Shown in pieces: positions 35,208 through 44,438 of a stretch of DNA of 64,000 nucleotides; position 1 is the stretch's first letter, and every line of letters begins with the position of its first letter. The stretch is taken from the NCBI GenBank assembly GCA_044506885.1, contig JBIQKC010000005.1, positions 1 through 64,000 on the forward strand, written 5' to 3'. The position numbers and the translations under genes are program-made. The notes under the pieces are model-generated. The model saw nothing but the letters and a program-made list of their open reading frames with translations. It made no database searches and was not told where the DNA came from. Source of the stretch: Croceibacterium_A sp044506885. Its GTDB lineage: Bacteria; Pseudomonadota; Alphaproteobacteria; Sphingomonadales; Sphingomonadaceae.

Positions 35208-36203
35208 ATGCAATTCCTGTCCGACAACGCGGCGTCGGTCCATCCGAAGGTGTGGGACGCGCTGCGCGCCGCGGATGCGGCCGATACGCCTTACGATACC
35301 GACCGCCTGAGCCGCACGCTCGACGATGCCTTCGCGATGACGTTCGGGCAGGAAGTCGCGGTGCTGTGGGCGGCCACCGGGACTGCCGCCAACTGTCTTG
35401 CGCTGGCGACGATGGTTCCGCCGCACGGCGGGGTCGTCTGCCACCGCGAGGCGCATATCGAGATGGACGAGGGCGGCGCGCCGGGGTTCTATCTCCACGG
35501 CGCGAAGCTGATCCTTGCGGAGGGCCCGGACGCCAGATTGACCCCCGAGAGCCTGCGCGCCGCGCTCGATCCGATTCGCGACGATGTGCATCAGGTCCAG
35601 CCGCACGCGGTCTCGATCACGCAGGCGAGCGAATACGGCTGCTGCTATCGCCCGCATGAGCTGACCGCGCTCGACGCGGTGATGGCGTCGCGCGGGCTCC
35701 CGCTGCATGTCGACGGGGCGCGCTTCGCCAATGCCGTGGCTTTCCTCAACGTCCCGCCCGCCGAAGCCGCCGGACCCGCCGCCGCGCTGAGCTTCGGCTG
35801 CGTCAAGAACGGGGCGATGAGCGCGGAAGCCATCGTGTTCTTCGATCCCGCGCTGGCCGATGTCGCGCGCTATCGCCGCAAGCGCGCCGGGCACCTGCAA
35901 TCGAAGGGGCGCTTTCTCGCCGCGCAGCTGCTGGCGATGCTCGAAGGCGACCTGTGGCTGCACAACGCCGCCCATGCGAACGCGGCGGCGCTGGAGATCG
36001 GCCGCGCGGCGGGCGGGCGGCTGCTGCATCCGGTGGAAGCCAACGAGGTGTTCGCGCGTTGCACCGCCGCCGAGCGCGAGGCGCTGCGGGCGCGCGGGTT
36101 CGCGTTCTACGACTGGGGCGCGGAGGCGGCGCGCTTCGTCACGGCGTGGGATACGCGCGAAGAGCATGCGCTGGCGCTGGCCGGAGCGATCGGAGGCTTG
36201 TGA
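35208..36203 (+). CDS. Low-specificity threonine aldolase-like PLP lyase
   Basis: 331 aa of the beta-eliminating lyase/aldolase family. The N-terminus has the pocket LSDNAASVHPKVW, an HREAHIEMDEGGAP segment, HVDGARFANAV with the PLP Asp, and SFGCVKNGAMS with the Schiff-base Lys. Catalysis probably splits threonine or allo-threonine into glycine and acetaldehyde. The stop overlaps the exporter gene by GTGA. Confidence 0.9.
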   Translation: MQFLSDNAASVHPKVWDALRAADAADTPYDTDRLSRTLDDAFAMTFGQEVAVLWAATGTAANCLALATMVPPHGGVVCHREAHIEMDEGGAPGFYLHGAKLILAEGPDARLTPESLRAALDPIRDDVHQVQPHAVSITQASEYGCCYRPHELTALDAVMASRGLPLHVDGARFANAVAFLNVPPAEAAGPAAALSFGCVKNGAMSAEAIVFFDPALADVARYRRKRAGHLQSKGRFLAAQLLAMLEGDLWLHNAAHANAAALEIGRAAGGRLLHPVEANEVFARCTAAEREALRARGFAFYDWGAEAARFVTAWDTREEHALALAGAIGGL

Positions 36204-37141
36204 GCGAGACGCCCGACGATCCGGGGGAGCGACACCTGCTGCTTCGGCCGGGAGTGGCGTTGCCGTTCCTGCTGGTGGCGCTGATCTGGGGTTCGACCTG
36301 GTACGTCATCAAGGATCAGCTCGCCGCCGCCCCGCCGGTGTGGTCGGTGACATACCGCTTCGCCATCGCCGGCGCGGGCATGTTCGTGCTCGCCGCCCTG
36401 GGCGGGCGCGGCGTCGGTCTTTCGCGCAGCGGCCACATGCTGGCGCTGGGGATCGGGTTCAGCCAGTTCTGCTTCAACTACATGCTGGTCTACGAGGCGG
36501 AAGTGCACCTGACTTCGGGGATCGTGGCCGTGCTCTATGGCCTGTTGATGCTCCCCAACGCGGTGCTTGCGCGCGTGTTTCTCGGGCAGCCCATCACCAC
36601 GCGCTTCCTGATCGGGTCAATGATCGGCCTTGTCGGAATAGCGCTGCTGCTCGTCCATGAAGCGCGGGAAGCGCCTCCTGCCGGCATGGTCGGCTTCGGC
36701 GTTGCGCTGACGGCGGTCGGCCTGCTGTCGGCTTCGGTCGCCAACGTGTTGCAGGCGACCGAAGCGGCCCGCCGCGATTCGCTGGTCGCCCTGCTCGCCT
36801 GGGCGATGCTGTGGGGCATGCTGATGGATGGAGCGATAGCCTGGGCGCTGGCCGGCCCGCCGGTGTTTCCGGGCGGCGCGCGCTACTGGGGCGGCGTTGC
36901 CTATCTGGCGATCCTCGGCTCGGTGGTCACCTTCCCGCTCTATTTCCGCCTGATCCGCGATCTCGGGCCGGGGCGAGCGGCGTATAACGGCGTGCTGGTG
37001 CCGGTGGTGGCGATGGGGCTGTCGACCCTGTTCGAAGGCTATCGCTGGTCTGCGCTCGCCATGGCGGGGTCCGTCCTCGCGCTCGCCGGCATGGTCGTCG
37101 CGCTCAGGGGACGGCACGCGCCGCTGGCAGGCAAGCCCTGA
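36200..37141 (+). CDS. EamA (DMT) family transporter
   Basis: 313 aa with about ten hydrophobic helices. The two EamA repeats are visible: LLVALIWGSTWYVIKDQLAA in the first and YLAILGSVVTFPLYFRLIRDLGPGRAAYNG in the second. Probably exports amino acids or other metabolites. The GTG start overlaps the aldolase stop. The 3' end overlaps the SDR gene on the other strand by 38 bp. Confidence 0.88.
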   Translation: MSETPDDPGERHLLLRPGVALPFLLVALIWGSTWYVIKDQLAAAPPVWSVTYRFAIAGAGMFVLAALGGRGVGLSRSGHMLALGIGFSQFCFNYMLVYEAEVHLTSGIVAVLYGLLMLPNAVLARVFLGQPITTRFLIGSMIGLVGIALLLVHEAREAPPAGMVGFGVALTAVGLLSASVANVLQATEAARRDSLVALLAWAMLWGMLMDGAIAWALAGPPVFPGGARYWGGVAYLAILGSVVTFPLYFRLIRDLGPGRAAYNGVLVPVVAMGLSTLFEGYRWSALAMAGSVLALAGMVVALRGRHAPLAGKP

Positions 37142-37895
37142 GCCCGGCGCGGAAATCGGGATAACGCGGCCGCCAGCCGAGCACGCGCTTGGCCTTGCCG
37201 TTCGCCACCCGGCGGTTTTCCGCCCAGAACGCCCGCGCCTGCGGCGAAAGTCCTGCCTCGTCCAGCGATTGCAGCGCTGGTGGTGCCACGCCCAGCAACC
37301 GGCAGGCTTCCTCGATCACCGCGTTCTGGCTCGCCGGCAGGTCGTCGGCGAGGTTGTAGGCGCCCGGCGGGCCGTCGATCGCGGCCAGCACGCCGCCGGC
37401 GATGTCGTCCACGTGGATGCGGCTGAACACTTGCCCCGGCAGGGCGATCCGATGCGCCCGGCCTTCGCGCACCCGGTCCAGCGCGCTGCGGCCGGGGCCG
37501 TAGATGCCCGGCAGGCGAAACACCCGCGCGCCGCGTTCGAGCCATTGCGAATCGGCTTCGGCGCGCGCCGTGCGCCGCCCGCCGCCGATGGGTGCGCGCT
37601 CGTCCACCCATGCGCCGCCCGTGTCGCCATAGACGCCGGTCGAGGACAGGTAACCGAGCCAGCCCCGGCCCAACGCATCGCCGTAGCGGTCCAGCACGGG
37701 ATCGCCATCTTCGCCCGGCGGGACGGACGAAAGCACATGGTCGGCGGCGGCGAGCGCAGCCTTCACCGCCGGCTCGTCGTCGAACGCGATCTCACCCGCG
37801 CTGCCGGTCGCCGTCACCAGCCATCCGCGCGCTTCCGCCGCCGCGCGGATGCGCTTCGCCGAATAGCCGAGTCCGAAGATGAACAGATGCGCCAC
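37104..37895 (-). CDS. SDR-type NAD(P)-dependent epimerase/dehydratase (YeeZ-like)
   Basis: 263 aa, atypical extended SDR. The N-terminal cofactor motif is FIFGLGYSAKRI, a variant of GxGxxG. Then LSSTGVYGDTGGAWVDE, a FRLPGIYGPGRSALD segment and FSRIHVDDIAGGVLAAI, matching the extended SDR signatures. The expected catalytic YxxxK is not clear, so activity is uncertain. Convergently overlaps the EamA gene. Confidence 0.82.
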   Translation of the reverse strand: MAHLFIFGLGYSAKRIRAAAEARGWLVTATGSAGEIAFDDEPAVKAALAAADHVLSSVPPGEDGDPVLDRYGDALGRGWLGYLSSTGVYGDTGGAWVDERAPIGGGRRTARAEADSQWLERGARVFRLPGIYGPGRSALDRVREGRAHRIALPGQVFSRIHVDDIAGGVLAAIDGPPGAYNLADDLPASQNAVIEEACRLLGVAPPALQSLDEAGLSPQARAFWAENRRVANGKAKRVLGWRPRYPDFRAGLRACLPAARAVP

Positions 37896-37947
37896 GCGCG
37901 CGTTCTACGCGTTGGAAGCCGCAGCGAAAGCACCTAAGAGCCGGATC

Positions 37948-40605
37948 ATGGACATAGCCCGCACCCCTTCGACCCCCGACGGCAACCCCGAAATGGCCGA
38001 CGCTTCGCCCGAACCCAGGGCGCCGACCGTGATCCGGCGCGAGGACTACGCGCCGTTTCCCTGGCTGGTGCCCGAGGTGTCGCTGACGTTCGATCTCGGC
38101 ATCGGCCGGACCCGCGTCCAGGCCGAACTGACCGTGCAGCGCAACGCCAGGGCGGCGGCAAGCGAGTCCATCCGCCTCGATGGCGACGGGCTCGTCCCGC
38201 TCGAAGTCAGGATCGACGGGCAGGCGGTGAACAGCTGGAGCATGGACGGCGGCGACCTGATGCTCCCTCTCGCGGGCGACAGCCACAGGATCGAGATTGT
38301 GACCGAGATCGACCCCTCGGCCAACACCCAGCTCATGGGCCTCTATGCCTCGAACGGGATGCTCTGCACGCAGTGCGAGGCGGAAGGGTTTCGCCGCACC
38401 ACCTTTTTCCCCGACCGGCCCGACGTGCTGTCCACTTACCGCGTGCGGATGAAGGGGTCGAAAGACGCGTTTCCCGTGCTGCTGTGCAACGGCAATCTCG
38501 AAGCGAGCGGGGATAACGGCGACGGCACGCACTGGGCCGAATGGCGCGACCCGTGGCCCAAGCCGAGCTACCTGTTCGCGCTCGTCGCCGGCGATCTCGT
38601 CGCCAACCGCGACAGCTTCGTCACCATGAGCGGCCGCAAGGTCGATCTCGCCATCTGGGTCCGCGAAGGCGATCTCGACCGCACGCGCCACGCGATGGAT
38701 TCGCTCAAGCGCTCGATGAAGTGGGACGAGGAGACCTTCGGCCGCGAATACGACCTCGACACCTTCAACATCGTCGCGGTCAGCGACTTCAACATGGGGG
38801 CGATGGAGAACAAGGGGCTCAACATCTTCAACACGAAGTATGTGCTGGCCGATCCCGAAACCGCCACCGACGGCGACTACGACGCGATCGAGGGCGTGAT
38901 CGCGCACGAATACTTCCACAACTGGTCGGGCAACCGCGTCACCTGCCGCGACTGGTTCCAGCTCAGCCTCAAGGAAGGCTTCACCGTGCTGCGCGACCAG
39001 TTGTTCAGTCAGGATATGGGCAGCGCGCCGGTCAAGCGGATAGAGGACGTGCGCGTGCTGCGGGGGGTGCAGTTCCCGGAGGATTCGGGCCCGCTGGCGC
39101 ACCCGATCCGGCCCGACAGCTACCGCGAGATTTCCAACTTCTATACCGCCACCGTCTACAACAAGGGCGCGGAAGTCATCCGCATGATGCGCACCATGGC
39201 TGGGGAGGAGCGCTTCCGCGCCGGATGCGATCTCTACTTCGACCGGCACGACGGGCATGCCGCGACCTGCGAGGATTTCGTCGCGGCGATAGAGGACGGC
39301 GCGGGGCTGGACCTGTCGCGGTTCCGCCTGTGGTATTCGCAGGCCGGGACGCCGAAAGTAACCGTGCGGCTGGAGCATGACGGCGACACCGCCACGCTGC
39401 ACCTGAAGCAGCAGGTTCCGGCGACGCCGGGGCAGCCGGACAAGCAGCCGATGCCCGTTCCCCTGCGCCTGGCGCTGTTCGACCGCGAGACGCGGCGGCA
39501 CGATGGGGAAAAGCTGGTGGTGCTCGAACAGGCCGAAGCGAGCGTCGGCTATCCCGGCTTCGCCGCGCGGCCGGTGCTGTCGATCAACCGGGGCTTCTCC
39601 GCCCCGGTGGCGATCGACAGCGACACGACGACGGACGACAGGGTGTTCCTCGCCGCGCATGACGACGATCCTTTCGCGCGCCAGGAAGCGATGCAGGAAC
39701 TGGTCGTCGCGCATTTGCGCGACGGGGCGGCCGGAACGCTCGACGACGGCGCGCGCGCCGCCGGGCGCGAGGCGATTCGCGCGGCGTTCGCAGCGGTCCT
39801 CGCCGATGAGTCGCTCGACGACCTGATGCGCGGGGAACTGCTGATCCTCCCAGGGCAGGCCTACCTTGCAGAGCAGATGGCGGTGGCGGATCCGGCGGCG
39901 ATCTTCGCCGAGCGCGAGGGGCTCAAGGGCTGGCTCGGGCGGGAGCTGGAAAGCGAACTCGTGGCGCTGCACGAACGCGCGTCCGAAGTTCCCTACGGCC
40001 TCGATCCCGCCGCGCGCGGCGCGCGCAAGGTCAAGACGCAGGCGCTGGTCTATCTCGCCGCCGGGGCGCCAGAGCGGGCAGAGCGCATGGCGGCCGCGCA
40101 ATACGACACGGCCGGCAACATGACCGACCGGCAGGGCGCGCTGATGGTGCTGGCCGGGCTGCAAGGGCCCGAACGGACGCACAAGCTGCTCGATTTCCAC
40201 AGCCGCTATCGCGGCAACGATCTGGTGATCGACAAGTGGTTCGCGATCCAGGCGCAATCGCTGCATCCCCAGGTGCTGGAGCATGTGAAGGCGCTGGCGA
40301 CGCATCCGGACTTCACGCTGAAGAACCCTAACCGCGTCCGGTCGCTCTACATGGCCTTCACCGGCGCGCCGCAGGGCTTCCACGCCGCCAACGGCAAAGG
40401 CTATCGGCTGGTCGCCGACCTGATCCTCGCGCTCGACCCCATCAACCCGCAGACGGCGGCGCGCTTCGTTCCGCCGCTCGGCCGCTGGCGGCGGACCGAG
40501 CCGGTGCGCGCGGCGCTGATGCGCGCCGAGCTGGAGCGCATCGCCGCCGCCCCGAAGCTCAGCCGCGACACCGCCGAACAGGTCGCCCGCAGCCTTGACG
40601 GATAA
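37948..40605 (+). CDS. pepN: Aminopeptidase N
   Basis: Zinc aminopeptidase, 885 aa. The exopeptidase motif GAMEN is at about residues 284-288, and the zinc motif HEYFHNWSGN with a distal Glu in LKEGF at about residues 320-324 and 343. The N-terminal segment VSLTFDLGIGRTRVQAELTV and the C-terminal helical region fit the M1 family of the proteobacterial PepN type. ATG 37948 is chosen; ATG 37993 is an alternative. The stop overlaps the next gene by 11 bp. Confidence 0.95.
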   Translation: MDIARTPSTPDGNPEMADASPEPRAPTVIRREDYAPFPWLVPEVSLTFDLGIGRTRVQAELTVQRNARAAASESIRLDGDGLVPLEVRIDGQAVNSWSMDGGDLMLPLAGDSHRIEIVTEIDPSANTQLMGLYASNGMLCTQCEAEGFRRTTFFPDRPDVLSTYRVRMKGSKDAFPVLLCNGNLEASGDNGDGTHWAEWRDPWPKPSYLFALVAGDLVANRDSFVTMSGRKVDLAIWVREGDLDRTRHAMDSLKRSMKWDEETFGREYDLDTFNIVAVSDFNMGAMENKGLNIFNTKYVLADPETATDGDYDAIEGVIAHEYFHNWSGNRVTCRDWFQLSLKEGFTVLRDQLFSQDMGSAPVKRIEDVRVLRGVQFPEDSGPLAHPIRPDSYREISNFYTATVYNKGAEVIRMMRTMAGEERFRAGCDLYFDRHDGHAATCEDFVAAIEDGAGLDLSRFRLWYSQAGTPKVTVRLEHDGDTATLHLKQQVPATPGQPDKQPMPVPLRLALFDRETRRHDGEKLVVLEQAEASVGYPGFAARPVLSINRGFSAPVAIDSDTTTDDRVFLAAHDDDPFARQEAMQELVVAHLRDGAAGTLDDGARAAGREAIRAAFAAVLADESLDDLMRGELLILPGQAYLAEQMAVADPAAIFAEREGLKGWLGRELESELVALHERASEVPYGLDPAARGARKVKTQALVYLAAGAPERAERMAAAQYDTAGNMTDRQGALMVLAGLQGPERTHKLLDFHSRYRGNDLVIDKWFAIQAQSLHPQVLEHVKALATHPDFTLKNPNRVRSLYMAFTGAPQGFHAANGKGYRLVADLILALDPINPQTAARFVPPLGRWRRTEPVRAALMRAELERIAAAPKLSRDTAEQVARSLDG

Positions 40606-41356
40606 CGTCAAGGTCATCCGCGCCGGGGGGCTGGCCGGAATCCCGCACGGTTTCCTTGGCCGGCGCGGCGGCGTGTCGCGCGGCGTCGTCGCCGGGCTCA
40701 ACGTCGGTCACGGGGCGCAAGACGACGGCTGCGCGGTGGCGGAGAATCGTCGCCGCGCGGTGGAAGCGGTCCTGCCCGGCGCGGCGCTGGCGACTGTCTA
40801 TCAGGTCCATTCGGCGGATGCGGTGGTCGCGCATGAGCCGTGGCCGATTACCGAACGCCCGCGCGCCGATGCCCTGGTCACGGCCCGGCCCGGCCTGCTG
40901 CTGGGCGTGGTCACCGCCGATTGCGCGCCGGTTCTGCTCGCCGACCGCGAGGCCGGCGTGGTCGGCGCGGCGCATGCCGGCTGGCGCGGGGCGCACGGCG
41001 GCGTGCTGGAAGCCGTGGTCGCGGCGATGGAAGCGCTCGGCGCGCGGCGGGATCGCATCGCCGCCGCCATCGGCCCGGCGATCGGACAGGCCAGCTACGA
41101 GGTCGACGCGCGCTTCCGGGACAACTTCGCCTCTGCGGACGAGCGCTTCTTCGCCCCAGGCCGGCAGGGCCGCTGGCAGTTCGATCTCGAAGGCTACGCG
41201 GCCTCCAGGCTGTGCGAGGCGGGGGTCGCTTCGGTCGAGCCGCTCGGCCTCGACACTTATCCCGACGAAGCGCGCTTCTATTCCTATCGCCGGGCGACCC
41301 ATCGCGGCGAAGCGACCTATGGGCGGCAATTCTCGCTGATCGGCCTGTCGGGATAA
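40595..41356 (+). CDS. pgeF: YfiH/PgeF family purine nucleosidase/peptidoglycan editing factor (LACC1-like)
   Basis: 253-aa Cu/Zn domain protein of the multicopper polyphenol oxidase-like family, proposed to act as a purine nucleoside enzyme or as a peptidoglycan editing factor. The metal triad is visible as H72 (YQVHSAD), C110 (TADCAPVLLAD) and H127 (AAHAGWRG). The start codon is TTG 40595, giving MTDNVKVIRAG; no better start lies nearby. It overlaps pepN by 11 bp. Confidence 0.9.
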   Translation: MTDNVKVIRAGGLAGIPHGFLGRRGGVSRGVVAGLNVGHGAQDDGCAVAENRRRAVEAVLPGAALATVYQVHSADAVVAHEPWPITERPRADALVTARPGLLLGVVTADCAPVLLADREAGVVGAAHAGWRGAHGGVLEAVVAAMEALGARRDRIAAAIGPAIGQASYEVDARFRDNFASADERFFAPGRQGRWQFDLEGYAASRLCEAGVASVEPLGLDTYPDEARFYSYRRATHRGEATYGRQFSLIGLSG

Positions 41357-41522
41357 GGCTGTCACGCGGCGGCCAAAATGCCTGTTGGCATGGCCGGTCC
41401 GCTCGTCTATCAGCCGCCCCAAGTCGCCGCCCCGGGGGCCTCGGTTCGGCGCGCGACCGGTCGAAATTCTTCGATTTCGCTTGTGGCGTCATGCCAGCGG
41501 AATCGGCAGGCAAGGCAAGGTA

Positions 41523-42104
41523 ATGGCAACCACCACAGGCACCGCGGAACCCGCAGCGCTGTCCGACGGAGAAGGCGTGCGCCGTCGCGACTTCATCAAC
41601 ATCGCCGCGGTCTCCGCGGCCGGCATCGGCGGCGCGGCCACGCTCGTCCCGCTGATCAGCCAGATGGCCCCGTCGAAGGACGTTCTGGCCGAATCCACCA
41701 CCGAGCTGGACATTTCGGCCATCGAGCCGGGGCAGGCGGTCAAGGCGGTGTTCCGCAAGCAGCCGGTGTTCGTGCGCAACCTGACGCCGGCGGAAATCCA
41801 GGCGGCGGACGACGTGGCCGTATCCGGCCTGCGCGATCCGCAGACGCTTGAGGAACGGACCAAGGAAGGCAAGACCAACTGGCTCATCACCATGGGCGTG
41901 TGCACCCACCTCGGCTGCGTGCCGCTGGGCGCCGCCGAGGGTGAGAACAAGGGCGAGTTCGGCGGCTATTTCTGCCCCTGTCACGGCTCCCACTACGATA
42001 CCGCCGGCCGCATCCGCAAAGGCCCCGCGCCTTCGAACCTCGAAGTGCCCGCGTATGCCTTCACTTCCGACACCACCATCGTGATCGGGCAGGAGTCCGC
42101 CTGA
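41523..42104 (+). CDS. petA: Ubiquinol-cytochrome c reductase Rieske iron-sulfur subunit
   Basis: 193 aa. A twin-arginine-like start RRRDFINIAAVSAAGIGGAATLV is followed by one transmembrane anchor and the 2Fe-2S motifs CTHLGC and CPCHGS, each with the family's Cys-His pair. It is the first gene of the complex III operon, translationally coupled to petB (TGATG). Confidence 0.96.
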   Translation: MATTTGTAEPAALSDGEGVRRRDFINIAAVSAAGIGGAATLVPLISQMAPSKDVLAESTTELDISAIEPGQAVKAVFRKQPVFVRNLTPAEIQAADDVAVSGLRDPQTLEERTKEGKTNWLITMGVCTHLGCVPLGAAEGENKGEFGGYFCPCHGSHYDTAGRIRKGPAPSNLEVPAYAFTSDTTIVIGQESA

Positions 42105-43432
42105 TGAGCTTCCCCTGGGCCCGCCAGTACGAACCCAAAGCGCCGCTGATGCGCTACCTAGACGAAAAGCTGCCTTTGCCGCGTTTCGTCTACAACGCCA
42201 TCGGTGCCGGCTATCCGGTGCCGCGCAACCTGAACTACTGGTGGAATTTCGGCGTTCTCGCAGGCTTTTGCCTCGTGCTCCAGATCGTCACCGGGATCAT
42301 CCTGGCGATGCATTACGCCGCCAATGCGGGCGTCGCGTTCAATTCGGTCGAGCACATCATGCGCGACGTGAACTGGGGCTGGATGCTGCGTTACGGGCAC
42401 GCCAACGGCGCCAGCTTCTTCTTCATGGTGCTCTACCTGCACATCTTCCGCGGCTTCTTCTACGGGTCGTACAAAGCCCCGCGCGAGATGGTCTGGCTGC
42501 TCGGCGTGGTCATCTTCCTGTTGACCATGGCCACGGCGTTCATGGGCTATGTGCTGCCGTGGGGGCAGATGAGCTTCTGGGGGGCCAAGGTCATTACCGG
42601 CCTGTTCGGCGCGATCCCCCTGGTGGGCGAGCCGTTGCAGATCTGGCTGCTCGGCGGTTACGCGCCCGACAACGCCGCGCTCAACCGGTTCTTCAGCCTG
42701 CACTACCTGCTGCCGTTCGTCATCGTCGGCGTGGTGATCCTGCACATCTGGGCGCTGCATATCCCCGGATCGTCGAACCCGACCGGTGTCGAGGTGAAGA
42801 GCGAGAGCGACACGGTGCCGTTCCACCCGTACTACACGGCGAAAGACGGCTTCGGGCTGGGCGTGTTCCTGATCGCCTATTGCCTGTTCGTGTTCTTCCT
42901 GCCGAACATGCTGGGCCATCCCGACAACTATATCCCGGCCAACCCGCTGGCGACGCCGGCGCACATCGTGCCCGAATGGTATTTCTACCCGTTCTACGCG
43001 ATCCTGCGCGCCTTCACCGGCGACCTTACGATCCCCTTCGTCGGCTTCGTGATCATGCCGGCCAAGCTGCTCGGCGTACTGGCGATGTTCGCCTCGATCC
43101 TGGTATGGTTCTTCCTGCCCTGGCTCGACAAGTCGCCGGTCCGCTCGGGGCATTTCCGGCCGTTGTTCCGCAAGTTCTTCTGGGTCTTGCTGGTCGATAT
43201 GGCGGTGCTGTTCTACTGCGGCGGCGCGCCGGCCGAAGAGCCGTATGTGATGATCAGCCAGATCGCCACGGCCTACTACTTCCTGCACTTCCTGGTCATC
43301 CTGCCGATCGTCTCGATGGTCGAGCGGCCCGAGCCGCTGCCGTTCTCGATCACCGAAGCGGTGCTCGGTTCGGACAAGAAGGCGGCGCCGGGCGAAAACA
43401 CCCAATCCGTAGTTTCTGGACCAGCCACCTGA
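42104..43432 (+). CDS. petB: Ubiquinol-cytochrome c reductase cytochrome b subunit
   Basis: 442 aa with eight or more hydrophobic helices. Haem ligand His pairs are in RYGHANGASFFFMVLYLHIF and YLLPFVIVGVVILHIWALH. The Qo-site PEWY motif is in PEWYFYPFYAILRAF. It starts one base overlapped with the petA stop, and petC follows 25 bp later. Confidence 0.96.
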   Translation: MSFPWARQYEPKAPLMRYLDEKLPLPRFVYNAIGAGYPVPRNLNYWWNFGVLAGFCLVLQIVTGIILAMHYAANAGVAFNSVEHIMRDVNWGWMLRYGHANGASFFFMVLYLHIFRGFFYGSYKAPREMVWLLGVVIFLLTMATAFMGYVLPWGQMSFWGAKVITGLFGAIPLVGEPLQIWLLGGYAPDNAALNRFFSLHYLLPFVIVGVVILHIWALHIPGSSNPTGVEVKSESDTVPFHPYYTAKDGFGLGVFLIAYCLFVFFLPNMLGHPDNYIPANPLATPAHIVPEWYFYPFYAILRAFTGDLTIPFVGFVIMPAKLLGVLAMFASILVWFFLPWLDKSPVRSGHFRPLFRKFFWVLLVDMAVLFYCGGAPAEEPYVMISQIATAYYFLHFLVILPIVSMVERPEPLPFSITEAVLGSDKKAAPGENTQSVVSGPAT

Positions 43433-43457
43433 GCGCGGTTCGAGGGAATAGAGAGCA

Positions 43458-44315
43458 ATGATCCGTCTTATCGGAATTCTGGTCGGCCTGTTCTTTGCAG
43501 GGTGCGTGCTGTTGTGGTCGTTCCTGCCGGGCGTGAGCACGGTTATCGGCCAGGGCTATTTTGTCGAAGCGACTGCGGAGCACGAATTCCACGAGCATCC
43601 GAAGGCGCTGCACCTCGCCAGCGACGGCCCGTTCGGCAAGTGGGACGTACAGCAGCTCCAGCGCGGGTATCAGGTATACAAGGAAGTCTGCGCCGCCTGC
43701 CACGGTCTTGGCCTCGTGGCGATGCGCGATCTGGCGCAGCTCGGCTATTCGGAGGCCGAAGTGAAGGCCGAAGCGGCGAGCTGGACGGTGCCGGGGCTTG
43801 ATCCCAACACGGGCGAGACCAACACCCGGCCCGGCACGCCGACCGATTATTTCCCCAGCCCGTTCCCCAACGACATCGCTGCGCGGGCCGCGAACAACAA
43901 CGCGATCCCGCCGGACCTGTCGCTCATCACCAAGGCGCGGCACGATGGCGCGGCCTACGTCTATTCGCTGCTTACCGGCTATCAGGCGCAGCCGGCCGCG
44001 CTGCTGGAAGAGTTCCCCGACGCCAAGACGGGCACGGGCCTCTACTACAACCCCTACTTCGCCAACCTCAACCTGGCGATGGCGCCGCCGCTCGTCGCCG
44101 ACGGGCAGGTGACATACGCCGACGGCGCCGAGGCGACGGTCGACCAGATGTCGAAGGACGTGGCCGCGTTCCTGACCTGGACCGCCGAACCGACCCTGGT
44201 GAAGCGCCGGCAGACCGGCTGGGCAGTGCTCGGCTTCCTGCTCTTCGCCACGGTGCTCGCCTGGTTCGCCAAGAAGCAGGTGTGGTCCGCAGTGAAGCCC
44301 GGTCGCGAGGACTGA
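43458..44315 (+). CDS. petC: Ubiquinol-cytochrome c reductase cytochrome c1 subunit
   Basis: 285 aa. A signal-like N-terminus is followed by the haem motif CAACH at residues 78-82, NDIAARAANNNAIPPDLSLI, and the distal Met region NLNLAMAPPL. A C-terminal anchor (AVLGFLLFATVLAWFAKK) follows. It completes the petABC operon. An imperfect hairpin without a clear T-run follows at 44323-44354. Confidence 0.96.
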   Translation: MIRLIGILVGLFFAGCVLLWSFLPGVSTVIGQGYFVEATAEHEFHEHPKALHLASDGPFGKWDVQQLQRGYQVYKEVCAACHGLGLVAMRDLAQLGYSEAEVKAEAASWTVPGLDPNTGETNTRPGTPTDYFPSPFPNDIAARAANNNAIPPDLSLITKARHDGAAYVYSLLTGYQAQPAALLEEFPDAKTGTGLYYNPYFANLNLAMAPPLVADGQVTYADGAEATVDQMSKDVAAFLTWTAEPTLVKRRQTGWAVLGFLLFATVLAWFAKKQVWSAVKPGRED

Positions 44316-44414
44316 TCGCGCGCTGCCGCGCATATCCTTCGATGCGCGCGGCAGGGGCATTCCTGCCGGATAGAATCGGTGCGCCGTGCATTGTCGATGC
44401 AACGGGAGGAGCCG

Positions 44415-44438
44415 ATGCACCCGGCTGATTGCGGCTGA
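44415..44438 (+). CDS. Candidate leader peptide MHPADCG
   Basis: A seven-codon ORF with a GGAGG Shine-Dalgarno (44405-44409) five bases before its ATG. Its TGA overlaps the ATG of the antiporter (TGATG, 44436-44440). The ribosome-binding site fits this ORF and not the antiporter start. This suggests translational coupling or an attenuation-type control. Confidence 0.45.
   Translation: MHPADCG

Noticed and set aside
37792..40701. A 969-codon open frame antisense to pepN
   Set aside because: It lies wholly opposite a gene with clear family motifs. The translation is a low-complexity Arg/Ala/Gly/His string with no domain. High GC makes such open frames common here.
44323..44354. Hairpin after petC as a terminator
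   Set aside because: The stem is imperfect (two extra bases on one side) and no T-run follows.
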